This document shows, piece by piece, positions 34,901-50,000 of a DNA stretch of 64,000 bases. The stretch's first letter is position 1; the number at the start of each line of letters is the position of its first letter. This stretch comes from Amphibalanus amphitrite (taxonomy: Eukaryota > Arthropoda > Thecostraca > Balanomorpha > Balanidae), in the NCBI RefSeq assembly GCF_019059575.1, contig NW_024882310.1, positions 1 through 64,000 of the forward strand, given 5' to 3'. The translations under genes were made by a program, and so were the position numbers. Below the pieces are notes generated by a model. That model worked only from the letters and a program-made list of their open reading frames with translations. It searched no databases and had not been told where the DNA came from.

Positions 34901-37900
34901 GTTGTGTACCCACGAGGGTTTGGTTTGTTGAGGTTCACGTCCAGTAAGCAATCACCACAACTATCAATAAACATCAACGACTTCTCAGAATATAATCCCT
35001 CCCAATCTGCTTATTGCATCTTCCCGACGGGTATGAAGAGTTCCCTGAGCACGAATTGGGCCGGCCGTGCCGTGCCCGTGCTGACACCCGATGCCCCGCG
35101 GTCACCCCGTCACCGATGCAGCCCGTCCGCATTGACCTGGTCCCGTGTTTATATCGCTCGGAGCGATGTACTGACTGACCTTCCTCGGTCCACAGCTGAG
35201 AGACGTCAGTCTGCAGGACTCGGACCCCAAGAACGCCAACAACAGGCAGGATGTGGACAACATGGCCCTGTTCAAGCAGGAGCTGGAGCGCAGGCCGCTT
35301 CACTTCAGGTAAACATGCCGCAGATCTCCGTGCGCTTTAGTATTTTAAGCATATATTTAGTCGCAAGCATCTCTATAGGTATAAGAAGTGAGCTATAATT
35401 CAGTAAGACTCAGTATCAGATTACTTTTCTATTTGCGCTTGACTTGTAAGGTAGCATAGCCGATTTGCGTCTCGCTGGAAAGCGCAGTGGTCGGCCGGCT
35501 TGGATAAGTCACTGTAGGTATGCTGTGCCGCAACACACAGGTGCCGGGCGGCACAGTATTCACTGTGAGGCAGAGACGGGCGATAAGTCCCAGCGCTGGA
35601 GATTTACCGTAAATTTGACCACACATGAGCATTTTAGCGGTACGGTAGAATGCGTTGCAACGGTTGCTAGCTCTGGGCTATCCTTCTAAAAAAAGTTCAT
35701 CTCTGACAAGTCCATAAGCATACCTCAGAGCACGTGTATAAGGGTCGTCCAAGCGATTCCGCGCTAATCCATGGTTTGTAACCATCCACTTACGTTGTCT
35801 CTCTACAGCTACCAGAACGGCGCCATCCGGCACCTGTGCTCCGACCCTGCCGAGCCCGTCTGGGTGGTCAACTTCAAGCGGGGCGTGCTCTCCACTCTGG
35901 TCACCGTCGACTCCATGACGGGGACGGAGGAGACGGTCCGGCAGGAGGTGAGACTCGACTATCTCACACCACTGATATTTTTCCACTAACAAAAAGTTCT
36001 TTTCAATTCATTTCAGGCACGTATCGTCTTGCTCGCATCCTCAATTTAACTTTAATTTGGCCTGAAGGTTATTACGAATGGCTGGGTGATGAGTCGAGAA
36101 AAGTTATGACCTGACCCCGCCGACCTGCGTTTGACCCGACAGGAGGACGTCAGCGGACGCTGCTCGGCCCGGTACTCGGTCTCCGAACACGGCGAGTCGC
36201 TGCTGATCACCAAGCGGAAGGACCTGCTGACCTGCTCGGGACGCGGCCACCTGGTCTCCTCCCTGCAGAGCACCCCCTACTCGTCCGGAGCCGACGTCCA
36301 GTCGCTGCCGCTCCTCAAGTAAGTAGTCACATGAGGCGTCTTGGATAAGGCATTGAAGCTAACAGTCGCATCCGCAACCCTGATGATATTGAAAAAAATT
36401 ATGCATCTCACTATAAGCAGCACCTTTGGTAAATAAGACTTAATTTTCTGTAAGTGAGTTTAGTGAATTGAAGTCGTCGCCTGATGCAAGAAACTTTAAA
36501 GGGTTGTAGCTTTAAATCGTAACAATTGTCGTCCAAAGAACAGATTAGATGCTTCGCACATCATTGCCTCAAATAATCTAACAAACATTGTACTTTTGCT
36601 TTCATCTGATCCTTCAATCATTGACGAATGACACCACCCCTATAATGTTTCTCTTTTCTCCGTTCCAGGAGCACGCTGCAGTGTGACCAGAAGGTGCACC
36701 AGGGACGCCTGGTGTCGTCCGTCTGCCACGAGAGCCACATGTTCAAGCCCTTCTCTCACGGAGAGAACGGCGCCGTCACGCGCACCACGGTGACGCTCTC
36801 AGAGCGCACGATCCGCAGCGCCGGCAAGTGGTGGTGGCAGAGCTCCGACGCCGGTAAGATATCGAAAAACACTTGTTTTTCTCAAAATACTCGTTTTTCT
36901 CGTTTTTTTTTTTCAATACAAAATGAATGCTAAATTGCTAAGGCTTTCACAGTAGTTGAAACAAGACTAAGAGCTCTAGACCAGCCTCTCAAAATAAATT
37001 CACATGGTTGCACGTCAAGTGACATTGACTACTAATAGTGACATGAAACCATCTTTTCATATGCTTATATACAAATTAGTTGCGAGAAGAGGCTTGACGA
37101 AACATGAGTTGTGCTTGAATGCGCTTATGTCGTACCAACAAAACAAGCAAACTATATTAGTTGAGGCTTGCTCCGTGTGATCTTCTGTGCATGCGTGGGC
37201 GGTGCTGGTTGTTCCTTTCAATGACGCCGACCGTTGTGTTTCGCAGAGATGCCGACCACGAGGACCTCTCTGATGTTCGACCACACGGACGCCGAGCTGA
37301 CCCAGCACGATCGTGTCCCGGCGGCGGTCGAGCTGCTCAACCAGCTGCAGGAGAAGACCGCCGACAACGTCCGTCCCGACGTGCCACGTCTCTTCACACG
37401 TCTCGTGCACATGCTGCGCCACTTCACCGAGGACGGTCTGCGCCAGGTTGACGCCCAACTGGAGTCGGGCAGCGCCGCCAAGCGCTACTTCGTTGACGCC
37501 CTGCCGCTGGCCGGCTCGGCGCCGGCACTGGCTCTGATGAAGGACATGATCCTGGCTGGCCTCGTCAACGAGGAGACCACCGACCGCTGGATGACCTCCC
37601 TGGCGTTCGTCCATGAGCCGAGCGTCGAGATGGTGGCCGCCGTGGCGCCGCTGCTGGAGGCTCGCGATGTGCGCCGCCAGACGCTGCTTGGCGTGTCTTC
37701 GCTGGTGCACCACTACTGCAAGACCAACGTCGACTGTATCGATGAGGCGGCTGTACGCTCGGTGGTCGCTCAGCTGGAGCGCACTCTCGGCTCCGGCTGC
37801 CGCGCCGTCTCCGAGGACGAGGAGATGAAGATGCTGACGGCCCTGAAGGCGCTCGGAAACGCTGGACGTCTCGTTGACGGATCCGCCAAGCTGCGCGCTT

Positions 37901-40900
37901 GCTTCCAGGACGAAGAGAACTCGATGGATGTGCGTCTGGCGGCGATCCGCGCCTTCCGCCGGATGCCGTGCAGCGTCGTCACCGAGAGTGGCCTGATGAA
38001 GACGTTCGCCAACCCGGGTGAGGACACCGAGGTGCGCGTCGCCGCCTATCTGGCGGTGATGCAGTGCCCGTCGTACGACATCGTCGACAAGGTGCAGGAG
38101 GTCCTCTCTGCGGAAACGGTCAACCAGGTCAGCAGCTTTGTGTGGAGCCATCTCACCAACATGCAGGAGACCAGTGACCCGAACAAGAGTTACATGAAGT
38201 CGCTGCTCTACAACATCAAGCTGGCGGACAAGTTCAACACCGACATGCGCAAGTTCTCTCGCTACTTTGAGAAGACGATGTTCTCCGAGTCGATGAACGC
38301 CGGTGCGACGGTGGACGCCAACGTCGTCTTCGCCGCTGACTCCTACATTCCCAGGTCTGGCATGTTCAACCTCACCGTTGATCTTTTCGGAGAGGCTTTC
38401 AACCTGCTGGAGGTCGGAGGTCGCGTGGAGGGACTCCAAGACCTTTCCGAGAGCCTGTTCGGCGACAACGGTATCTACCCGCAGGAGACCATCAGCCAGC
38501 TCATGAAGACGATGCAAGGCCGACAGGACAACACACGGTCTGCTAGGCGCATCCAGACGTCCCAGGCTTCGGCCTACATGAAGATATTCGGCAACGAGCT
38601 GCATTTCGGCAAGTATGACTCTCTGAACGAGCTGGTCGCTTCAATGGGCGCCAAGAACCCTCTGGACTTCCTCCAGAAGCTGGCCAAGGACATGGACTGG
38701 ACTGAGAACTACCAGTTCTTGGATTCCTCCTACACCGTCCCGACTATCGCCGGTTTCCCTTTCACTCTGAAGGCCACCGGCACTGCCACTCTCTCGCTGA
38801 AGACCGGCGGTAGCTTTGACGTCCAGAGCTGGAGGCAGGTGAACATCAACGGTCACATCAAGCCATCGGCAGCCGTGGAAATCATGAGCGAGATGACCGT
38901 CAACGCTCACATCGCCCACACTGGACTCAAGATGAACACCAACCTGCACACTTCCACCATCCTCGACGGCCACGCCGTTGTGAACGGAGGTGAGCTGGTG
39001 TCCGTGCGCATCAACATGCCGCGCGACAAGGTTGAGGTCCTTGACGTCAGCACCCGGTTCCACAGCGTGTTCCGCAATAAGGCCCGGAAACTGGAGATGT
39101 ACACCGACAACCGCTACGAGCTGAAGTCGTGCTCTGACAAGTACATCAGCACCGAGCTTCTTGGTGTCAACTTCTGCGCTGACGTCAGCTACTCTCGTGG
39201 CACGAACTCTCTGCCCAGCTGCCTGTTCTCCGGCCCGCTTACCGCGCGCTTCACTGTGGAGAAGACCGACACCATCAAGGCCTTTGAGTTCGAGTACCAG
39301 CACTCCAACGAGCAGGGTCTTCGCAAGTCCACCTTTGTCATCGACACGGTCGGCTCAGCCGTTGACCGTCGCATCAGTGTCGACTACCTCATCAACTTTG
39401 ACAGCAGCGAGTTCAAGGCTGGCTTCCACACTCCCATCAAGTCGATGGACGTGTCCGGAGCGCTGGACCTGGCCGGCCGCACGAAGCGTGTCGACCTCTC
39501 GCTGAAGATGGACGACCGCGAGCTGTTCGGCGTGACCAGCAGCCTGGCCGTCGATGACACCGCCGTCTCTGTTCGCTACACGCCGTCTCTGAGCATCCGC
39601 AGCTCCGGCGACGAGCTGGCCAACTTCCAGGGCAACCTGATTGCTAACAAGAACAAGCACAAGTACTCGGTGGACCTCACCATCACCAAGGTCTTCCAGT
39701 CACCTCTAGTCTTCAAGGGTACGTTTGGTCATACTTAACCTATTTTTGTTGCTCACTCAGTCGCTGTTGCCTACACGTATTATATGTATGTATATTGAAT
39801 AACATTTCAAGATCATTGCACTATGACGTTAGCAGCATGGTTTTGATTAGAGTAGACTTGTCTCTTGCAAAAGCAGTTTTTAGAAACAACAATATCAAAA
39901 CCCAAACATTTTTGTAACAGGTGCAGTCAGATAAACAAATCATTAACACGTCATCTTTCTTGCAGGTGGTTTGAATGAGGCTGATGGTACGTACACGGTG
40001 ACCACCTCCATGGAGTCGTTCCTCCTGGACGGCAACATGAAGGGAACGTTCCGTGTCGCCGGAGACAACCTGCTCATCCAGACCAACACCGAGTACAGCT
40101 TCGCTAACGGACAGCCGCAGACGATCGCCGTCAACGCCAAGCTGAGCCAGAGCGAGCAGGACGACGAGAAGGCGTACCGGCTCTTTGTGGATACCAAGGT
40201 ACGACACGACGAGACCACTTGTGCTGTTCTGTTTTCATGTGCAATTGGTAAAAGATCTATACTAAACAAAACGTAAAATGGCTTACAGAACAGCAATCGT
40301 AAATCCGCAAACATCCTTCGCTCTCGAATCACGTCTATTCAATTCCTGGACTAGATCTCATCAGCACTGCGATCCATCCAGCGTCACCTTCGGTCTCGTG
40401 TCTGACCTGGTTGCTCTTCTGTCCGCCAGTTCTCGGGTATGCCGATGCTCGACTGCCAGTTGCGCGCGGAGCGCCGGGTCAGGTCTGACAGCTGCCAGTC
40501 CAGTGTCACCCTGATCCGCGGCGAGCGCACCTACGAACTGTCCTCCGGCCTCGAGTTCAGCCGCGGCAAGGTTGGCGCCAACGTCGGCTTCGCCGCGCAA
40601 CACTGGGACATCGACTTCAAGCTCGGAGGCAACGCCGATGTAAGTACCTCTTATCATGCATTTCAAGCTGATCGGATAGTTTATATTTTCAGCAGATTGC
40701 ATCAATGAAAATCGTCTACTAAAAACGCCTATGGAAAACTTTTCAGCATTGCAAGTCCGAAACTGTTCGTAGATGGCAATGAAAGGATAACGAACTACAG
40801 ATGGCATCTATCAGGATAACGAACTTCAAGTGTAACTTTCAGTCTTGATTGTCAGTTCTGTTGTTGTTTGTATGTATATCCAGCCCTATTTTCTCACTGT

Positions 40901-40921
40901 TTCTCATTCACCCTTATTTTA

Positions 40922-41015
<94 letters not shown>

Positions 41016-44000
41016 ACTTCTACTATGTCTTTCTATTACTCTTTGTCGTTCTCAGTTTCTAAATCATCTGTTTTCCTAACAAATTTTCACCAACTGATAA
41101 TACGTTCCCTGTGTGTAATCTACAGTTCAGCGAGTACAACAAGGTTATGGTGACTGGCGAAGCTCAGCTGAACCAGGACTATTTTGCCAAGACAAAGGTG
41201 GGCCTGAACTACAAGAGTGAGGAGTCGGGCTTCCACTACGGCGTGAATGCGGAGCTGGCGCTCCCGAGGTCCACCTACATCGTCAACACAGGCGTTCGGC
41301 AAGAGGAGAATAGCGGACACCTCAGGGTAAGTGCCTTCCGCTGTGCGATACACAGGAGAGACAGACGCGATTTGGAAATGTTATGTGGTCTGGTCATATT
41401 TGGAGACGAAGTAGGTACCCAACGTTTGTACTCGTACCTACCTTGACTCTGATACAAAACGTGGTCTGTCTGCATAGCGCATGACGTTGAAAAGTGTACC
41501 ACAAGTTAAGCAGCGCAATCTATCGATTTTCAAATCAATGCAAGCTCAGTTTATGGACATAGGAGCATAAACTTTCCGGCCCTCAGAGCAGCGTTCGACC
41601 TCTGTGTGTTCGCAGGTTGTGGCTCGTCACGAGACCAACGAGGAGGTCAGCGAGGTGGCGCTGGTGGGCGCGCTGTCGCTGGACGCTGAGGAACTCGGAG
41701 GCGAGCTCACGCTCAGCATGCCGCACTTCCCGCGCTACGAGCTGTCGGCGCGCCTGGTGCCCGGCACGGGTGGCCTGTACCTGGCTCGCGCCGTGGCGCA
41801 GGCCGGACCTCGCGTCTACACTCTGGGTGCCGAGCTGAAGACCGCCCAGCGGCCGTACGAGCTGGACCTGCTGTTCGAGCGGCCCGGCGACCGGCGCATG
41901 TCGGCGCGTGTCACCGCCCTGGTCACCGGCGATCGGCCCGAGGTGACTGTCGACCTCCGCTTCGGACGCCGCATCACGGCCGTTCTCGCGGTGAGTCCGG
42001 GGTCCGACCTGAGCGCTGCTACCGCGCTCCCGAATACCGGCAGGTTCTACTACTCCTTCAGAGCCATCGCAGTCGTGTGTATTTCTTGACATTCTTAGGT
42101 CCCATGGCGGCATAAGGCAGGGCTCAGTATAACCTGATAGTCTCAAACACTCGAACAGCTTCAACCTAATACCTACAGCTGGGAGACAAAAATTGTCCGA
42201 TTTGCTACCTAAATACATAAACAAACTAGCATGTTTATTGGCTTCAATAATCAATGCAGTGGTTGTATTTGTGCTCGTTTTACGAGCCATCACGCATGCT
42301 CAATCCAGTATGCTCAGTGCTCACCTACTGACGTACGGTCTTCAGGGTAACCTCTACCCGAGTGAGAACACGGCCAACCTGGAGATCTTCTGGAACAAGG
42401 ACGTGGACGACACAGAGCGCGCCAGCGTGGAGGTGCTGCTGCGCGAGACGGACGTCTCGGCCAGCCTCAAGTACCCCGGACGGCAGATCAAGCTGATCGG
42501 CGCCCTGCAGTGAGTGAGACTTGCAAGCAGCCCACAGTTGTTTTTCAAATTCGTTATTACGCTATTCAAAGACGTCAAACACTTTTCGTTATTCAAACGG
42601 CACTCATACTTGACTCATTGACTCACACTATTGATTATGCATCAGAGCTGTTTGCTGATCTGTTGGATCTCCTTTATCAGCGTCGACACCTGGACCGCTG
42701 AGCTGAGCTACGCTCCGGGCAAAGTCATTCGTGCTGAGGGCAACGTGCCGCAAGACGACAGCTTCGTCCGAGTCAACGTCAATACGCCGCTCGAGGGCTT
42801 CACCACCCTGTCGCTGACCTACACCAAGAAACCGAACCAGGACTACAGCTCTAACCCGCTGGACTTCGAGGTATGCAGGCGTTACGCCGCCACAGCCAGT
42901 CTCCAGTGGGGCAGAGCCTGCTGGCACCCACTCCACAAAATAATGCGCAGTTGTGTTGCAGAATTTCGTTCGTAACAGTAATGAATGACTAGCATTTCAA
43001 ATGAGCTCATAGTATTCCTAGGCATGATTTCGAGCTACAGCTAAAATGAGTGACACTAACATGTATATAAATCCCGGAAAAAAATAAGTCTTTGAGATAA
43101 ATGCCGAAAAAAATCAACTCAACTTTCATGTCAGGTTCAATGCACTAATCACACATGCATTGCGATGCATTGCATGTTTCGTTCAAATGTCTTGTATTAA
43201 GTTTATATTGGACTGAATGAGGGCTCTTTATTGTAAACATGTGTGCAATAAACTGTGGTCTTAACAAGTTCCAGAAACCTCGCACCTTTCCCTTAAGGAG
43301 AGGAGAGTATCGTGTTCCGAGTGACCGACACATGTTGTCCCTCCTCACAGATCGTCGGGCGCCTGGAGGAGCAGGAGGCTCGCCTGGTCGGTCATCTCCT
43401 GCTGCACTCGGCCATCGAGACAAGGCTGGAGCTCTTCACTCCGGTCCCCGGCTGGGAGAAGAGCCAGCTGAGCTTCCGCTACCTTCTGGACTACAACAGA
43501 TTCGACGGTCGCGTTCTCCTCGCCAAAAACGACGACGAAGTCGCCCTCGGCGGATCGTTTGAGATGCGCCAAGATCTTCTGCTATCAAAGATTCACGCCG
43601 CCTTGGACCTGGCCCTGCCAATCGACGCGTTCCGTAAAGGAAAGGTCGGCTTCGACCTGAAGTTCGGCGATGCTCACCTGGATGGCGGCGTGCTGGTGCA
43701 GTGGAAAGATACCCGAGAGCACGAGCTCTCTGTGTCGCTCACCAGCCAGCACTCTTTCGACCACGAGGCCCACATGGACAGCGTCCTCACAATCCACACA
43801 CCGTTCGAGGGCTTTGAAGTCATGAGCTCTCATCTCAAGTTCAGCAGCAGAGCTGGCCACTTCCATGCACTGATGAACATGATCCATGCCGATGTCAAGA
43901 TGATCAACTTTGAAGTACTTTCGACCAAGGGCTTCCCAACAGACAACGTAAAGTTTGTATTCAACTGTGCCTTCTGCCCCCTCGAAATTCTTTATGAAGG

Positions 44001-47000
44001 TAACTTCGGTCTAGAAACGTCGCACACTGGCTCCGTGTCAACGCACTGGTATGGTAAAGAACTGTCTTTCTCTTTCAAGCAGGACCAAACTATGCCGCGT
44101 GAAGGCTCAGCGCGATCGGATGTCGCCGCTTCTCTAGTTCTGCCCATTGATCCCAGCAGGTACGCGATGAAGATCACACGCGAGGTGGATATCAGCGCAC
44201 ATGAAGTTTCTGAGCAGTCGGAATTCAGCTGGGGAAGCAAGAAGATCGCCAATGAAATGACCGTGAAGTGGGATGCGAAGATGAACGACGAAGATTCACT
44301 TGAATCACTGTCATTCACAGGAACTGGAAAGCTGACCACACCATTCCAGGGCTGGGAGTCTGTCGAAATTTCACATACTAGCAAGGTGACCAAACTTAAC
44401 ACTCGACCAAGTTACAGTGGATACACAAAATATGTTAACAACGAAGGGAAAACAGTGGAGATTACCGACCGCATGGAGTTCGAAGATTCACTTAACTGGC
44501 TTCTACAGAGGGATATTACGAGCGAGAGCAGGTGGGTTTCATCGGCTACTCATTCCATCCGCATGAGTGGTGAGCCCAGCAGCGTTCAGCTAACGGTGAA
44601 CAGTCAGATGGCCGATGAGACAGCCCAACTGCAATACTCCCACCAGCTGCGCGACATCCAGTTCTCCGCTTCAGTGAGTGGGAACTGGTTCGGCTGCCCG
44701 ACGCGTGGTCTGAAGGTGGCTGTTCGCAACGCTGCGGAGGCTGTCTACCCGTCACTGGACATCACTTACGACGAAGGCAAGACTATCCGCATGTATGGAA
44801 GCATCTCCAAGTCTCTGGAGAAGGGACAGTCTAGTGTCACCCTGGAGGCGCCGTTCACTGATAGAGCTGTCCTTTCCATCGAGCACGATTGTGACTACAA
44901 CACCAAAAAATTCACAGTCGACTACCTGCACGGCGACAAACGCTATGTCTTTGATGTGGATGCGTCGACTAAGCGATATCTGACCTCTGACGCCAAATTG
45001 GCCATCAAGTTCAGTTCCCCACCCACATGTATGGGAGAAGGGTCAATCGTCTTCAAATACGACATGGAGGACGAGCTGAAACTCAAAGGCATGGTGACCT
45101 TCAACGATTGGAAGATGTCTACGAAGAGCAAACTGGGCATGATGAAGGGCCATTTCACCGTGAACACACCGTACACCGGATACACGCTGCTTTCAGCCAG
45201 CTACCTGTTCAAGGGAGACGAGGGTGAGATTCGCCTGAAGAAGGAGGATGCTCAGATTCTTGCGGTCCTCAGTCGAGCTTTCAGCGGCAGCGAGTCCACA
45301 TACATCATGCGCGTCAATACTCCATGCGCCGGGTACGAATCGATGACGCTGTCTATCAACAAGCCCATGAATGAGAACAGGTTTAATGCCGAATACCAGC
45401 GCGGCCGCCTTGCCTCTATTTCCATCACCACCGAATACGAGATATCAGCTCCTGTCTTCTCAATTTCGGCGGAAGCGCAGTCAACGATCGAGGGATTCTC
45501 AACATCGGGACTTTACATTAGTTACAACATGTTTGATCAGGAGGCAAGGTTCGTGCTCAGCAAAGAAAACAAGAAAATTGACACCAAGGTCGTTGTGGGA
45601 CTCAGTGCTCTCTATTCGGAGCTCTCGGTCGAGTATTCCAACACTCTCCTCGATTTCGGCCTTCCGCAGCAGCTGACTGTTACCGGTATGTACAACGTTC
45701 GTGATGTGAAGAAGTCCATGGAACTTGCTGTCATCAAGGGAGAAGAAAGATTCGTGTTTAATGCTGAGGCTCAGCTTGAGGATGAGCTCAATCTCTTCAC
45801 CGTCACCATCAATACACCAATTGATGGGTATGAATCTGCGAAGCTGGAAGCCCGTCTCCATTTGACCGATTCGAAGATCCTGGCAAAGCTAGAGCTGTCC
45901 AAAAATGAGGACATCCTTAAAGCTGTTTTCCACGCCAAGCGTGACGAGGACACCGTGGGTGCATCTGTTGCGCTGCATACTCCTTGGGAAGCGTACCGTC
46001 TTACAACTCTGTCTGCTGAATACGGGATGGGAAGCCTTGGAGGCTACGTCAAGCTGGTCGCGGAGCGCAACTCGGACAGCTACGAGATAAAGGGAACAAT
46101 GGAAGAAAAGGACGAAACCGTGCTGCTGGTCCTCACCACTCCGTTCACAGGTTTTGAAAGAATCAGCACGGAAGGAAGCTTTAGTAAGAAGGACAGCGGC
46201 GTGCATGCTCTTCTTGTTCTATCGCGCAACCAAGACGAAATTCGCCTCGCTCTTAAAACAGAAGTGTCCTGGACAAAGTCTAAGGTTTCGTTGGACATCA
46301 CAACACCATTCCCCGGAGCACGTTTCTTGGGAGCGACAGCTATGTATGACATCCAGAGTGAGCAGAAGACCGCTAACGTGCTTGTTGCTGTGAATGAAAT
46401 GCATTATGGGGTGAACTTGTTTGCCTACATGAAGCGAGGGGCTGCCACCGGGCTTGTTGAGCTGAATACTCCCGTTGAGGACTGGGAAAACGTGAAATAT
46501 CAGGTCACTTATGACATCAACAACGATGAGAAGGTAATTGAAATCAGTTACGAGAAGAATGGAGTGAAGCAGGTCATCGCCGGCAGGGGTTCTTACGATG
46601 GAGAGAACGCCTACATCGACGTCATCACGCCCCTGAACGGCTATGAAAACATGGGAATCAATGGCCGCTATGTGAACCGAAGAGGCAAACGTGAGGCTGG
46701 TTACGACGCCCATGTGAACGACCATCGGCACCGCCTGTATGTCCTGTACGAGAGAAAGGGACTAGAAAGTGCTACGCTGAAAGTTGAAACGCCCATTGAA
46801 GGTATGCATAGTATCAGCGTGGACGCAAGATCGCAGGAGTTCCCCGATGGCATGGGCTACTACATCAACACTAACCGAGATGGCAAGCGTAATACAATCG
46901 AGATCCGCACTGTCAAAGACGATGACAGCATTGGTGCCGACATTAGCATCCAGTCGTACATCGAAGGCCTTGAGAACGTCCGCCTGTCCGGAAACATCGT

Positions 47001-50000
47001 CACCAGGGGTCGGAGGAGGTCGTTTAGCTTCAAGTCGGTCAGGGGAGAAAGTCAGGCGGAGATCTCTGGTCAAATCGTTATGAAGCGAAGATCTGGAAAG
47101 GGAAAATTCAAAGTTAACCTGCCGATGATCGAAGAATGGGGTGACATTGACGCATCGTTTGAATACGATCTTGGGCGAACAAAGACCTTCCAGCTGACGT
47201 CAACACGAGGTGGGGTCACCAGGGAGTACTCCGGTTCTTTGCAATATTCTGACACAAGCTTTGCAGTCACTCTGAACACACCATTCGATGGCTTCGAAAC
47301 ACTGTCCGCGGAGGCTAGCCGAACAGAAGGTCCTGATGGGACCATTACTGCGGATATCAAACTGACAAGGGGCGACAGAAAGGTAAAGATCGACTACAAC
47401 TATAACTTGTCGGGAAGTGACGGTTCTGGTTACGTGAAAATCACCACACCATACGACGACTTCAGAACGATAAAAACATCACTGTCGTACAACATTGGAG
47501 CTTCTTCTCGCACGTTTGAGTTCATGGCACAACGGGACGCAAGGAAATGGCATCTCAAGACCTCTCGAAGCTGGGCAGACGGAGAAGATCACGCAAGTCT
47601 TGAGCTGCACACTCCTATCGAGGAGATCAGTGAGGTCAAAATTGAGCGCAACTTCAACCTGCAAAACCTGAAAGCAATGACATACAACGCTGCATACGAG
47701 AGGAACGGCAGGAAGTTCTCTCTTTCTGGAACCGGATCCATCAAACGCAAAGGCAAGGAGGCAAGCTTTGACGTTTCCGTCAGTACTCCTCTGGAGATCG
47801 GCAGCCTGGGCGCTACCATCGCCTACGACTTTGCAAGCAAGCCTAGGACCATCAATGGCAAGGTTACTGCTGGCAACAGGTATGCCAGTCTGACTGCCTC
47901 GCTTGCAGCTGATGGTGGATCAGTCAGTCTCGTCACAACGAACGAAATGCTGCCTAAGGCCGACTTCGTGTACACCGCTGACGTGTCAGCGTCCAAGCGA
48001 AGTGTTCAAGCTTCTTTGACCCTGTATGATGGACGAAAACTAGAACTGGACTACCTGGCGGACTATAGCCGGAAGAACAAGGCCAATGGTCACATCTACG
48101 TTCAATCGACCACGTTTGGAGACAGAAAGCTAATTTGGGACTACGCTACTCCAAAGGATGACTTCGCTGCCAACCTGAAGTACACTTCACCTAATGGTAA
48201 TTTGGACTGGTCTGTGACAGTGGACGGAAAGAGGTACGTCCAGAGGAAAATTGTAGTCAAAAGCTCCATTGAATCGGAAATCTACACCAGCTCTTGGATG
48301 GCCACTATCCACTACAACACAAAGAACGGCTTCACCACCAAAAACAAACTAGTTTACAATGGGAAGACATACAGTCTCAATTTTGATGCCAAGGAAGTCA
48401 ACGGAAAACGCGAAGTTTCTCTCAGTTACTCTGGTCAACTCCTGAAAGGACTTCAGATTGAAGGAACATGGACATTGCCATCCAACCCAGCTCCAAAGAA
48501 AGAGTTCGATATCAGTTACAAGCGCGGACCAAAAGAAGGATCACTCAAAGGCTCTTTCCAAGTTAGTCCAGGAGGCAAATCTGGATCGGTTGACATCAAA
48601 ATTACGACACCCTTTAAAGTAGTGAAAAGTCTTGACGTAGACGGAAGCTGGGACTTCATCCTTCCCAACCGTATCCTCAATATCAACTACAACAGGAACG
48701 GCGGCAAGACCTATTCCTTGGACTTCGTCGCATCTCGACAGGAAGAGGAAGGAAAGCCTTACGGACAGTATAGGCTGAGTGTGACGACACCACCGCTCGA
48801 AATGAGGCCAAACGTCTTTGTAAGCGAACACAGCATCGAGGTCACTTTCGATATGCGCTACGGCACAATGTTCAAGTGGGTAGTGACTAGTCCCATCGAA
48901 GAAGAGCTGCTGATAGACGTCAAACAATCGGGCAATGTCAGAACCGTCAAGGCCCACTACCGTTACAACGACGAAATCGGATTGACCCCATACATGCCAC
49001 CTTACGTTAACATTGACTTCAATTCGAAGCGCACAAACAGAAGGGCTGGTCCCAAAATCGACATGACCCTGAACACAAACTTTGAGGGCTTTGAAGACAT
49101 TGAAGTCAATATTGATGTCTCTAGAGGGCGGCCCAAAAGTACAGTGAAGGTCAACTACCGGCGCGGCACCAGAACCGCCGACATGACCGCGGAATTCGAG
49201 ATGAATCAAGCGGGCGGAGGCATTCGATTCGATATCAAGACACCAATTGAAGGGTTTGAACAAGTCAGTATTAGCGGAAGTTACGCCAAGGAGCCTAACT
49301 ACGCCTTGAACCTGGACTATTCACGAGGTGAGAAGTACGTCAAGGTCACATCGTCGTTGCAGTATAACGCCGAGCGGTCGTACGGCCAACTGCAGTCGGG
49401 AAGCGTCGACGCCAGGTTCAAGCTGGATTCGTTCATTACGATGCCCATCGACCTGTTGGTCACCCTGGACGGCTCGATGGAGGCTCAACCTCGCCGATCT
49501 GGTCAGTTCAAGCTAGTGGCCACTCTGAACGGTGACACGTACTCTGTCGACCACCAGGTGAGCCGTGCCGAGGCCGGTCGTCGCACCGCCCGCATGGTCA
49601 TCCTCACGCCGTTCAAGGGTCCCTTCAAGAAGATCGTCTACAACGCTGACGTATCGACGGCCGCCAACAAAGCAACGATCTCGCTGGAGTACGGCAGGAA
49701 GAGGATCGACCTGGACGTTTCCTGGTTCGCCGGCGAGGGCCGCCAGTACGGTGCAGAGATTCGCCTGAACACGCCTTACAAACCAGTCCAGGCTGTGGAG
49801 CTTGACGCCAAGGCCACGCTGCAGCCACGCGGTGACGTCGTAGACGTGCTGGTGCACTACCGTCGGGGACAGAAGATGGTTCATGTCACAGGCACCGTCC
49901 AGCCCTTCGCCGTTGACCTTCACTTCGAAACACCGACCTTTGGCAACTTTGGAGTCAAGGGTGGCTACACTCCGCTTGACAGTGCCCTCAAGGTCGAGGC

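Noticed and set aside
37057..38604. 515-aa open frame on the minus strand
   Set aside because: It is the antisense shadow of apolipophorin exon 7, whose G/C-ending codons keep the reverse frame open. It has no family features of its own.
38641..39303. 220-aa minus-strand frame, and similar ones at 41583-42293, 48541-49263 and 49513-50469
   Set aside because: All are antisense to apolipophorin coding sequence and are His/Val-rich mirror artefacts.
40845..41153. Poly-Ser/Leu frame
   Set aside because: Translation of the CT microsatellite in apolipophorin intron 9.
43312..43350. Upstream Met as alternative start of a separate gene for the 2363-aa frame
   Set aside because: CTCCTCACAG at 43341-43350 is a good acceptor in the right phase to join exon 13. 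No promoter or signal peptide precedes this Met.
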